Shown piece after piece: positions 37,901-48,825 of a stretch of 64,000 nucleotides of DNA. Under the pieces are notes generated by a model that saw only the letters and a program-made list of their open reading frames with translations, searched no databases and was not told the DNA's origin. Made by a program: the position numbers and the translations under genes. The stretch covers positions 434,001 through 498,000 of the forward strand of contig JAALGZ010000014.1 in NCBI GenBank assembly GCA_015227615.1, read 5' to 3'. The DNA comes from Labyrinthula sp. Ha (taxonomy: Eukaryota; Sar; Bigyra; Labyrinthulida; Labyrinthulaceae). The first letter of the stretch is position 1. Each line of letters starts with the position of its first letter.

Positions 37901-39595
37901 GGACAAAGAAATATTCGAATGAGTTTGGTGTTTTTCAAAAAAAAGTGGCTACTTCATTATACTGGAAGAGATACACCCACCATCGACAGAACTCTGGCAC
38001 TCAGTTTAAAACATGGCTATTTATGGCTATTTATCCTAAAGGTCAGTACCCTAGGCACAACTTCTTGATACAGGCATTTTCGGTGACAGTGATTTCTATA
38101 TTGACAATCTTGATTATTTACTTGTGAAGAAAATGTTACCCGGTCTCTTCTCAACGTAGAGATGTTCACGGGTAACTCCAGATGTCTCAGATAAATATTT
38201 TCTCTAAGTGCGCTTCTTCGATCTTTCCCGAGAAGCAGCTAATTTCTTGTTTCATTTTCAATCTTTCTTGAAATTCATTGGATTTTCTTGGGATTCTTAG
38301 GACTTTATTCGTCGATATCAGGTTGGAAGATCAGCCAACAACTCTAAAACCCAATTTTCAAAACAGGATTTACATACCTTGGCAAAAATAGACACGTCTA
38401 CCTTGCTAATTAATGTTTCAAAGATGCGAAGTCCGCCAATGATAGCTTTGTTTAAGACGCGGTAGAAAAAGTTATAATTGGATTGGGACATAGATAGAGA
38501 GAAGACGGACTTAACTAAGTGTACAAGCTTCCTAACCATTAAGTTTAATTTTAAATTATTAATAGGGTAAATGTAGTTTAGGGCATTTCGTTTGAATATT
38601 TATGAGTGGTTAGCCTAGAATAGGTGCCTCCTCCAATTGAAGTCTTCTTATCTTGTCAAGAGAACGCAGTTAGATTCTATAACCTGATTTGTTATTTAAG
38701 TCAGCACGCATGAGGTGACGTTCAACTCGAAAATGTGGCCAATAAGGTTTTAAAGTGACCTATCAACAACTCTGAACATGGCTTTAGGCGAGTAACACCG
38801 TAGTTTTGACCTTAGGCCTCCTTAACTACTTACGAAATGTCATTTTCCTGTGTTTTCTTACCGCTGTGGGCCTTTTTTGGAGCCAAAGCCTCTGATAATG
38901 TTCCTTTTGAGTTATAATTTTTGCTCTTAAAAATTTGTCCAAGGAATTCCATTTAATCCAAGATGTTTCAAGGGATGCAAGTTGTTTGCTGGGTCTCTCT
39001 GATGAAACGATTCTTCTAAGTTTCATTTCTCAAGAGTTACACTCCCCTAGAAGCCCAAGAATCTTTACTTTCTCTCTTTTAGTGGACGTCCCAAGCTCCA
39101 AGTCGCAATAAGCTTGGAGTTTGTTTTCCCCACACAAGACTCTATTTAGGTGCCTATCCCGATATTGTAACAAACGCTAGAAAACTGGTGTCATCTTGGC
39201 AAACATCTAATTCTTATTTCTGAATAATAGTAAACTCTCTATTCTGTTCTCGAGTATTTCAAAGGGTAATCCAATATTGTTGCACAATATATGGTAAGTC
39301 AAGTACTTCTCTAACGGTTTTTCCTACTGAATTAACAACATGATAATGGTCATGTGGCCCTTTCTGCACGTATTTAACGGTTCCAAACGAAAAAGTGGTC
39401 CTTAAGATAGAAATATGTGCAATAAGAAACCATAGTCACTAATTTCTGAGCCGGGGAAGCGATAGAATAGCGACAAATACAGCTTGAGTTCACCTGGTTT
39501 TCAATAAAACCTAGAAGTCTTCAAATTTATCGTATATTTATTAAAGAACTGGCAGATTCAGAGTTCATAAAACCAAAAAGAGTATATTTAAAACG
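31966..39595. other. Gene-poor region with scattered coding-like scraps
   Basis: No complete gene seen in 7.6 kb. Several stretches look more protein-like than the deserts but carry frequent stops and no domain I can name: around 32660-33000 (+), 33295-33576 (+), 34425-34553 (+), 35113-35418 (+), 35662-35850 (-), 36030-36400 (+) and 38318-39026 (-). They may be decayed transposon or gene pieces. I do not assign products. Confidence 0.4.
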
Positions 39596-41027
39596 ATGAA
39601 CAATACCAGCTCGCTATGTAACAAACAATTTGCCCCACCTGACTTGGTATCAAAAGCTGCAAGTAAATTAATCTTATGAACTAAATGTAGGCGGTCTTAC
39701 TCTTGCTCTTGTATGGGTTCTTACTATCATATCCTTAATTCTATACTACAGAGAGAGAAAAACAAAAATATACCTTCAGCATCGAAACTTTGCTTTGATT
39801 GTAATGTCAGGTGTTGGAAATCTACTTTTCTCAGTTGTATTAATACGTGGAATTATAGGAGGTACAAAGTTTCCCTGCGCTTTAATATATATTGGGCCAA
39901 TTGCACTGTTTACCTGCATTTTCTTTCCTCTTGTAATCCGAGTACTTTCTTTTCATTTCAAACTTGAAAGGAATAAATTTCTTGCTGATCAACTTCATAT
40001 AAAAGCTATGGGTAGAAATGTTGATATGGAAGATATTTCTGGAAAAAGTTCTCATACTTTCGCACTTCATTCTGAGCCTACGAAAAGAATATCATCTCGA
40101 GAGTTTGGTATTCGTCAATTAAATATTTTTTCAAAAGCAGATTTTTCAAAAAAACTTGAGTATTTAACTTTTTTATCAAGTACAAAGTTTTCTCTTTCTT
40201 TGACTCTAATTTGTTTTTTTCTTGCTTCTGTTTTAGTAATTATAAAATTAAAACTTGATGAAACATTAACTTGTGTGGGGTGTACCTTACAGATAAAAAA
40301 GTCTATTGCTAGTTTTACTCTTATTCTTTTACCTTTTGTTTTGTTTTGTTTATTTATATCTCATTTAGTAAAAAATGAACCCGATAACTTTTTAATAAAA
40401 AAAGAAATACGAATTGCAACTACAATTAACTATTGCACAGTTTTACTTTGGGCATTCTTAGTTGGTATTGATCCTGGAGATTTTTCTAAAAATGAAAAAA
40501 TTCAATCTACTATAATTTTGATGATTGGATTTCTTATTAGTTTTTTGTACATGACTCTATACCAAGCTTTTGTAGTTGCTAAGACACAAGAAGATGAAGT
40601 ATATGGAAGTATTTATGGATCTTCTTTGGATGATGTTTTACAAAATGAAACTGGAAGAAAATTATTTGTTGCACATTTAGTTGAAGAGCTTTCACTTGAG
40701 AACTATTTATTCTATTCTGCGATTACAAGTTGGAAAGAAGAATACAGGAAACTAAATTTTGAATGCCATGAAAATTTTTATCAACAAATGCTTAATTCTT
40801 TTATTCTACCTGGATCTCCACTCGAAATTAATATAAGCTATGTGCAAAGACAGGCTACTATAGAAAAGATTACCTTAAAAAAATATTATGTTGATGATTT
40901 TGATGAAGCATATTCAGAAGTTGAAAAGTTATTGACTCAAGATTCACTGCCGAGGTTTAAGTTATCGGCAAGATATCAAAACTGGGTAAAAAATGATAAC
41001 ATAGGAAGAATAAGTGCTTTCTTGTGA
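39596..41027 (+). CDS. Seven-transmembrane RGS protein, paralog 1
   Basis: Two exons (39596-39662, 39691-41027) with a 28-nt intron; spliced length 467 aa. The short N-terminus has Asn-glycosylation sequons (NNTSS) and faces outside. Seven hydrophobic helices follow; the first is LTLALVWVLTIISLILYY and the last LMIGFLISFLYMTLYQAF. A C-terminal RGS domain occupies about residues 340-455: LFVAHLVEELSLENYLFYSA, ITSWKEEY, FILPGSPLEINIS, FDEAYSEVEKLLTQDSLPRF. RGS domains speed GTP hydrolysis by G-alpha; the 7TM-RGS layout is that of plant AtRGS1. The protein should sit in the plasma membrane and switch off G-protein signalling. A second copy with the same exon lengths is at 56144. The central loop (about residues 130-165) is poorly conserved between the two. 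Confidence 0.88.
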
Positions 41028-41737
41028 AGAAGAAACGCTTGTTTTCGTGTTCTTGTATAGTTTATTTGTTTTAAACGCAAGGTTGCATTACTGTACCAGG
41101 GTATAAGAAGCTTTTTCAACTGTTCTTAATATAATATCTCAAGGCTAAATAAAAAGTATAGAACTTAGATATTAATCGTATAATAAATGTTTAGAAACTT
41201 TATTCTTACCAATACACACAGAGTTGAATATTTTGTAGATGAACTATAAATAAATATTCGCTTTGAAACAATTATCAACTACTCTTGCTTGTAGTGCACA
41301 GCACTTCCATAATGTTGACTTCAAACTTCACTAAAATGGAGAATTCCTCTCAGGTCACATTTTTATTGTTATTGGGTATAAATATCTTCTCAGTTACAGA
41401 TTATAAACTCTTAGGAGTAGTTTTGAGCTGGGATGGTTAACGACTTTACATTGAAGTCGGATGGAAAGAAACAGTCCTAAATTGAGAGATTTCACAAAAT
41501 TTTTCTAGTCACAAAAAATAATATCAATTTACTTCAGATTTAAATATCCATCTTTATTAATAATTGGCTTCTACTTAACTATTTTGGTTTTTCTTCTTGC
41601 CAATAAGGGGTTTCTTGAACGTAAACTATCAAAGTATCTAAGTAAAATCGTCAAGCCAATACAATTGGCCCTACTAGTTTTTCCTTTCTATCATGTACAA
41701 TTTGAATTTCTGTTTTTTTCCTTTTATATATATTCTT
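41028..41737. other. Intergenic region after 7TM-RGS 1
   Basis: About 710 nt between convergent genes. Short blocks (TTGCATTAC at 41087, AATATAATATCT, AAGTATAG) recur in the same order after the second 7TM-RGS gene, so the duplication included some 3' flank. No exon recognised. Confidence 0.4.
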
Positions 41738-42286
41738 TCATCGTTTCTTAATATAAACAATAAAAAAGCAAGGACAAGTCATTATAAAAGAAGCTATCCA
41801 AAACAACGCGTTCAAGTCATTATCCTCACCTTTCACTATTTCTGTATCATCTTCAGGTGGAAGAGTAAATGTTGGAAACTGTGTAGGTGGTGGAGATTGA
41901 CATAATGGACATTGTATACAGTAACCCCATTTTCTCTTCACATTTTCTTCATAGTTACTGTATTCTTCAACTATAGGACACCATAATTCTTCATTCAACA
42001 TCCCATCTTGAGGGAGATCAGAAGAATAATCTGTGTTAAAAAGGAAAGGAAAATACAGTTCAATATCTGGCCGCCCAAATGTTGAGTTCATGGGTAAACA
42101 ATCCACATCAACTTGTATCAATCCCATTTCTGTTTGTATTTTGTACGGTCTACGAGCGCAGCAGTTGATTTTGTTCAAAAAACCAGCAGTAACTAGTTTT
42201 CCCGGACATATGGATTAATATTCATCAACTAATTGAGATAAAAAACATTTGATTAGTAAGAAAAGAAGGTATATTAGCAGTTTCAT
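41738..42286 (-). CDS. Probable type I membrane protein, Cys-rich luminal part
   Basis: The main open frame (42192-41738) encodes a Cys-containing domain (NKINCCARRPYK, then DVDCLP, LWCPIV, CIQCPLCQSPPP), an acidic linker and one membrane span (ALFWIASFIMTCPCFFIVY) with a short basic end (IKKR). It has no ATG of its own near the front. An upstream ATG at 42286 begins an ideal signal peptide (MKLLIYLLFLLIK) in the same frame but meets a TAA at 42217-42215. A 54-nt GT..AG intron (42193-42246) would join the two and give 164 aa. That intron would be longer than the others here and its GTTTTT donor is weak, so the start is uncertain. No family recognised. Confidence 0.5.
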
Positions 42287-42356
42287 TGTTTTTGCGCTCA
42301 ATTTGCGGTTTTCTCAACATATGTACCAAACATGGATGGCATACAAAGACAGTGAT

Positions 42357-43838
42357 TTTGCTGAAACGTTACGGTTTAGGTAAATTTTGGGCGCGAAGCA
42401 AGAAAAACAGTTATATGTCCTTGCCTCAACGGAACTGCTCGACTCCGACCTCCACAGAGGGCCTAAAGTGTGCGAGCCAGCGCGAACAGAGACTACTTGT
42501 AGTTTCTGTGAACGTAGGTGGTCTTACTACAACAAAACTTAACCTTTTAGAAGAAAAAACTCAGTAACTGTCAATTTTGATGTTGCAAGAGTTACACGAA
42601 TCAGGCTAAAAAATGTTAACGGAAAGGGTGAAAGTCAGCAGCAGCAAAGGTAAGTGGTTTTTCTCAAAACCGCCTACTGGAGCTGCAGGCGTAGCGACCT
42701 ACTTGGCTGAAGAACTTGCTTGCAACGTTTCTACAGTTCAAAGTACTAGCGACAGGATCCTGAAAGTAGTTCTCCAAGGCACCGGCAAGAAAAAGATTAA
42801 TGTAGTGAACTGCTACGCTCCACACTGTGGACTAGGCAGAGAATCCTACAGAAAGTTCCTGAAAGAGTTGAGTGTGGTAACAAGAAACCTGAACAAGAGA
42901 AGGACGTTACTTTTAGGTGGTGATTTCAATGCACAAGTGAGTAGAACGACGCTGAAGAAGGAAGGTAAGCTGGGGTTCTCAAAAAGAAGCAATGCGAATG
43001 GAAAGCTGCTAGAAAATTGGTTAAAGATTAAAGGGAACTGCACCAGCTAGAATAAACCCGTTGACCTATGTACGCGAACTTCTTGGACTCACTGGAACAT
43101 CCTGAACCTGGAACCCGAACATTTAGCAACTGCATCTAAAAAATATTACAACCCCAGCCAATAAATGGAACACAGCCCCCTTCTCCCTTAAGATACAGCC
43201 TGAATGGACCTCCCAACCTCCCTAACTCCATCCCAACCTAAAACAGCCAAAACACCCAAACAACCAGAATCCACATCCTGACCCAGAAACCAGCCAAAAC
43301 CCTGTCGATACACCTCCCTGGAACCCCTAAGAGTTATGGAAAGCAAGAATACACCGTTCACGACCTTGGATCAATCCCATCTAAAACCCCGATGTAACAG
43401 AAACCTTCAGAACACTCAGCTTACCACCTTCTGGATAAAATCAGTTCAAATCGTTTCAAAACTTGTTCAAACATTCATCATATGCTTCATTGTAACCCTC
43501 AGGAACGTTATCGACACTTTCTATCGTCTGCTTCGGCCTTCTTGGCTCGGTGGATAAAGATTTCAATCCTTTTGCAATTTTTGATTGATTTAGGATTGAG
43601 ATTTTGGGAAATCAAGTATGAATATTCTAGAGTAATGCAACCTTGGACGAATGAAATCAGGTATCCTGAGAAACTGACCAATAAGAACCAGAGAAAAGAA
43701 CAAGATATTGATAGTAACAAGAAGCATAGTAAGTAGTATAACCAACCTTCGATAGGTTAAGAGTGTAGTAAGTACCAGGCTCGTAGAAGGTTAGGCCACT
43801 AGGCCCAATTAATCCTTAACTAACTAACTAACTTAGGT
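42357..43838 (+). mobile_element. LINE copy A: endonuclease plus 3' tail, reverse transcriptase deleted
   Basis: A non-LTR retrotransposon piece. 42490-43040 encodes an APE-type endonuclease: VVSVNVGGLTTTKL, then INVVNCYAPHCGLGRESY and LLLGGDFNAQVS, with two stops early in the domain. Straight after it (from about 43041) the sequence switches to the 3' tail shared with copy C (CCAGCTA..AACCCG..TACGTAC..GAACT matches 47590 onward). No reverse transcriptase lies between, so the middle of the element was lost. The tail runs to GGCCCAATTAATCC and (AACT)n near 43838. The 5' end lies about 70 nt upstream of the type I membrane gene's ATG. Confidence 0.75.
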
Positions 43839-43877
43839 TTAGGTTTTAAGGGAGTTAATTGGGCCTACTGGCCTAAC
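43791..43877. repeat. Tail-to-tail palindrome of two LINE 3' ends
   Basis: 43791-43813 and 43855-43877 are near-perfect reverse complements (GTTAGGCCACTAGGCCCAAT against ATTGGGCCTACTGGCCTAAC). The centre holds (AACT)n and TTAGGTTTAGG. These are the 3' ends of copies A (+) and B (-) abutting. Confidence 0.75.
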
Positions 43878-45925
43878 CCTACGGCGGGGATCTAACTACC
43901 AATAAGAGCTACGTACTATTGTGCTATTTTGCTATTCTATTATGTTCCGTTATGCTTCCTTAATCTCATTGGTATTTGACAGAATCCTCTGAAGCTGGTT
44001 GGTCAGACTCTCATCTCTTGATCATTTCCATTATTTCCCAAAATCCTAACTTTTCTGATACAATCCACAATCAAATTAACAAAACACAAAACATGCAAAA
44101 AGTAAAGATAATCTCACGGGTGTCCAGTTCACGCTGCTGAAGGTTTTTCCGCTGATGTTTTACCACGATATGGCTTTCTATTATGTTCCTGTTCAAGATT
44201 TTCACGGTTTTGCTCATTCTTGTCTGGATTCTGCATTTTTGATGGCCTGTTTTTTCTTATGTTGGTTTTTGGACGATCCTATATATGTTTCAAGATGTTT
44301 GAAGATAATTGGAGGTGATTTATGTTCGGGAGGTCGAAGGGGAGTATAGATGGTGATGTTTCCTGCTGTTTTCAGGATGTTTACTTCATTTTCCAGAGGT
44401 TTTGTTTCTTGCAGCTGAAGTTATCGATGGTCTTAGCGAGTGCTGGGGGCCTCCTTTGAGCTGAGTTATGCTGTGTTCGTGTTATTCTATAGGTTGATTG
44501 TTCGTTGTTGCTGTTCCAGGTGGAGGATGCTGATATTTTGTCAGGAAAGAATAATTTCGTTTATTTGCTCCAGCAGCTGAATATAGTCCATTGGGTTCAT
44601 TCCTCTTCCTCCAGCTGTTATTCTCGACGTTTCACTTAGTGCTTTAGGTGATATTCTAGTTGCTGCGTTTTCTGTGGGTTGATTGTGGATGTTGTATCTT
44701 GGTCGAAAGATGGGTGTTGTTGGTCTTCTGCTCGTGTCCATGTTCCTGTTCATATCCAAGTCCAAGTCTGTATTCCTGTTCAAGTCCAAGTCCGTGTTCC
44801 TGTTCGTGTCCAAGTTCCTGTTCAAGTGCTGGTTCCTGTTCAAGTGTTCTTCTGGTTCTTGGCTTCTTGTGCAGTTTGAAGGTTGGTTCTCATTTTCAGG
44901 GTGGTGGGTAAAGTGGGATGGTGGTGGGTCCTCAGGCGGCACTGGTTCTTCTCCTAGTAAGGCAAGCGCTTCATAGTAGTATATAGGTTTTGCTCTTGGC
45001 GGTGGTGATGGGTTTTGAAGTTGGTATTCTCTCAACCCTGTCAGTTCCTTGTCTATGATATCTTTCGCTGTGGATTTATGGGTTTCCTGACGCTTTTTTA
45101 CTATATTGGCAAGATCCAGGTCACCTTCTTCTAGTTGGAAGCTAAAGTTGTCGATTCTATCTATGGTTCTTTTCAGCCTTCTTGATATCTTTGTTAAGGC
45201 TTTTGTTATCTTCACATTGGACGGCCAGTTTTCTACATTGTATATGGCTGGAGCTATTACTAGTGCTCTTGCCAGATTGATTCTTGTTTTCTTTTGGATG
45301 TTTGAGGAAGATAATATGTCTCTGAACCTGTTGATATGACTGTGAGCTTCATTTAACTTCTTGGAGATAGCATCAGCATTAATACCTTGTGGATCAAAGA
45401 TAGCACCAAGATACTTGTACTTTGTCACAGCTTCAATTGTTTCTCCCGCTACTTCAACGTTGTTTGTTTTGGGTTGAATTTTGTCGTGAATTATCGTTCT
45501 ACTGTCTGTAACAGCTAAAGTTCCAGCTCTGCTTCTGTTGCGTGTTCCATCACAAAACCTTGAGCTTTTGTGACACCTTAGTGACGTTTCCGAGTGAAAA
45601 TATCTATCGCAACGTTCACAGTGGAAGTTGGTTAATATTCTATTTATATATACGTCTGGGATTTTATCGACCAAGTTGTAACCTTCGTTTGTGAGCATAA
45701 CTTTTGTCTTGCTAGCGTTAATTTTTAGGCCCGTGAGTTGCTGAAGATTCTGCAGTTGTGTTATGAAGCTGATTATTTCTTCGTCGTTCCTTGTCAGTAT
45801 TACCAAGTCGTCTGCAAAAGCAAAGTATCTGAAGGTTTGGTTGTGTAGGTTGGTGCCTTGTAAGGTATTGTTTTTTATTCTTTTCATTATAGAGTCAAGG
45901 CAGATAATAAAGATGCTTGGGGATA
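43853..45925 (-). mobile_element. LINE copy B: 5'-truncated reverse transcriptase, inverted
   Basis: Reads right to left. It starts inside the reverse-transcriptase palm (LSPSIFIICLDSIMKRI) and has motif C as YFAFADDLVIL and motif D as LKINASKTKVML. A zinc finger follows (CERCDRYFHSETSLRCH). Motif E is KYKYLGAIFD. Then comes a long C-terminal region with no RNase H. The frame is open from 45887 to 44541 (448 codons), so this copy is younger than C. A degenerate Asn-Arg/Asp-Leu repeat lies near its C-terminus. The 3' UTR runs to the palindrome at 43855. Confidence 0.8.
44735..44860 (-). repeat. Minisatellite inside LINE copy B
   Basis: Imperfect tandem units of about 12-18 nt built on GTTCCTGTTC and AAGTCC (+ strand), coding for LNRN, DTNRN and LDLNRN runs in copy B's C-terminal region. 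The corresponding stretch is not visible in copy C. Confidence 0.7.
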
Positions 45926-45926
45926 A

Positions 45927-48375
45927 GCGAATTTGCTGAAACGTTACGGTTTCAACTGGCTCTAACGGACAGCAGGGATCAAATTTCTGAAGAGCAGTTT
46001 TGTCTTGAAAAAATCATCCATATCTACAAACAAAAACGAGAAAAGAACTCACCGGGGTCGTACAGACCAAAAGCTCTCCTGAACACAGCGTTTAATTTGA
46101 ATACAAAGATAATTCACAATCGACTGCATCTAATATTTAATAAGATACCTTCTTATGAGATAGGATTTAGACCATGATACTCCACAGTAAACAAGATTGA
46201 AATCTTGAAGAATATTGTTAAGAAAAAGTTGCTACAGAATATTAAACTGAAATATCTCTTCCTTGATTTTCAAAAGGCATTTGATTCGGACAATCCTCAC
46301 TTCATACAACTGTGGTTGAAAAAGCACAGAGTACGCAGCAAACTCAGGAAATTTATTCGCGCACTATATAAAAACGCAACATTTAAAGTCTTCGAAGGGA
46401 AGTATATGTCCAAAACAGTACACTTGAGAAGAGGGGTGCTTCAAGGAGACTCATTCTTTACCGCCATCTTTATATTGGTGCTATACTGTACAATAAAAAT
46501 AATAGATAAGAGTACCTAGGAAAACGTGGATATAGCTTCAAACATTTTTAACTATCTCGCTTTTGCGGATGACCTGGTAGCACTTTTTGAGAGCAACAAC
46601 CAAATAAGCTCCTTCATCGAACAGCTCTACAAACTGGAATCCCTCTCTGGCCAATAAATAAATCTGAGTATGACAAAAATCTTACTAACAGACGAAGGAT
46701 ATTATCTGACCCGAAAGATACCAGATGAAACCATGAACAATCTTCTCACCAACTTCTTCTGTGAAAAATGCCAGAGATGTTTCCGTCGAGAGAAGTCTCT
46801 AAAGGCACACCTCAGAAGCCACTTCTACGATGGAACCTTAAATTGGAAAAGAGCAGAAACGTTAGCTATCAAAGACACCAAGTATATTGTCCAGAAAATG
46901 TTGCATCCAGTTTCTGAACCAATATCAGTGTTAGGAGAAGAAGTCCAGCCAGTAAAAGAAATGAAGTATTTAGGCGCGTTCTTTAACTACACTATAACAG
47001 CGCAAGAATATGTGCTGTCCAACCTGGACAAGTGCGAAGCAAGACTTACCAAATACATGGACATACTCTCCTGCAAAACTCTAACCAGAAAAGTGAAGAG
47101 ACAACTAGCACGCAGCATGGTCTTGGCTTTTGGAATATATAACCTCGATAACTGGCCCCTAAACAATGATATAAAAAAGAAGTTAAACTTTTTGACAAGG
47201 AAAATAAACTCCATCCTGAATAAAGTACCAATCCAAGAATATAAGCTTCGTGAAGGAGACCTGGACATACAACAAATCCTGTTAGAGCAAAGATCAAAAT
47301 ACATAGAAAGGAACGAAGCAACAGCTGACAAGCAAACCCATACCCGCCGCAAAGCCGAACTGAATAACCACCTGGAACCGAAAGATCTAAAATACATAAT
47401 TCAAACTGAAGCATGCCAAACACTTGAACTAGTTGAAGACGAGGAAAACGAACCTGTAGCACCCATTCAGGATCCACTAAACCACAAACCACCCCAACCA
47501 ATACGCTTATAGAAAGACTACAACCTATCGAGAACATGAACAAGGATACCAACGGGAGAAAATTACCAAGAACAGGCAGCAAGATATTGTGGAACCGCGC
47601 CAGCTAACATCAACCCGCTAACATACGTACAGGAACTACTTGGATTCTTTGCAACATCTACCTGACAAGACTGACATCTGAAATATCGCAACTGCACCTA
47701 TGACATATTACAACTACACACAGCAGTAAACTATATCTCCCCCCAATCTCCCCGGAATAGAGTCAAAGTTAGATCTCCCTATCTCCCTAACTCCATCCCA
47801 ACCCAAACAGGGAAATTCACTCAACAAACATCCTGGACCCAAACCCCAGTAGAGCCATTATAAAACAGCTCCAATGGATCTCTAATAACAATAGATACCT
47901 TCTAGAACCCCGGATTGACCTCTGCTGCAACCCGATAAAGCAGGATGACTCACAATTCCGACTTCGCCACTTCCTCTTTAAAATCAGCAATAGCCACTTG
48001 GAAACTTGTTCAGCAAGCCTTCATACACCTCAATACATCACTCAGAAACATCTTTCAGGCTCCCCGTTGCCTTCTTGGACCTCTTCCGACTTGGCGTAAG
48101 ATAATTTCAATCTTTTTCAATTTGATATGATTTGTGATTGGAATTTTGGAAAATTAAGAGCAAGGCAGATCTAGGGTAATACAACCTTGGGCGAAGGAAA
48201 TAAATCATCCTGGAAAACTGACCAGATAAGATCCGAATAAACAAGAAGAAATCAGTACAAGTATTGATAACGTTGACTCATAAACAAGCACTAGCAAATT
48301 ACTCTCAATAGATTAAGTATGTAGTAAGAACCAGACTCGTAGAAGGTTAGTCCAAAAGGCCCATTAATCCCTAAA
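45927..48375 (+). mobile_element. LINE copy C: decayed reverse transcriptase copy
   Basis: Same family as A and B. Reverse-transcriptase blocks run in order: SPGSYRPKALLNTAFNLNTK (46050), YLFLDFQKAFDSDNP (46250), RRGVLQGDSFFTAIF (46430), FNYLAFADDLVALF (46550), then the finger CEKCQRCFRREKSLKAHLRSH and KEMKYLGAFF. In-frame stops interrupt it, for example before the TKILL block and near 46177 and 46519, so it is dead. The tail from 47590 matches copy A. The 5' end abuts copy B head to head at about 45926, and the element lacks its endonuclease. The end near 48375 carries GGCCCATTAATCCC. Confidence 0.75.
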
Positions 48376-48810
48376 AACAAACGAAATTTTTGAATTTTTT
48401 GGATAAAGAGAGGAAATAACACTAGCTGTTTCTTGGACTGCGCTTACGTCGTAACCCTATCTCCAGCGGCTTCCAAATAGGGCAAACCTGTACAAAGTGA
48501 ATATAGAAGTAACATGACAGAACGTTGGTGATCTTGTATAATGTAAACTGTCCACAATAGTAAAACCGAGACATGAAGATCCATCCTTGGTAGTTTTACT
48601 CTCTGAAGGTGGACAAAGAGGAGTGGAAAGAGTTAAACAAGCAAATGAAGGTGCCAGTTAGAACTGAAAGAGTATGATGGGGTTTCTCACAAGCAAACCA
48701 TGTTTCACTGGTATAGCGATATTTGTGCGTCACAGACTCTAACAGGAAGTAACTGACACTTATAGAGTTAGGGGAGTAATCCTACGGCTTATCTATGTAT
48801 TAAAAGGTAA

Positions 48811-48824
48811 ACACACACACACAC
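48811..48824 (+). repeat. (AC)7 microsatellite
   Basis: Seven AC units in a row at the start of the old LINE block. Confidence 0.9.
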
Positions 48825-48825
48825 T

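Noticed and set aside
42215-42217. Alternative genetic code with TAA as sense
   Set aside because: TAA clearly ends other genes here (for example the amidinotransferase), and TAG and TGA end others.
43833-43843. TTAGGTTTAGG resembling a telomere repeat
   Set aside because: Only two units, and it lies between two LINE tails where simple repeats are expected. A similar short GGGTTAGGGTT at about 35087 is also too short.
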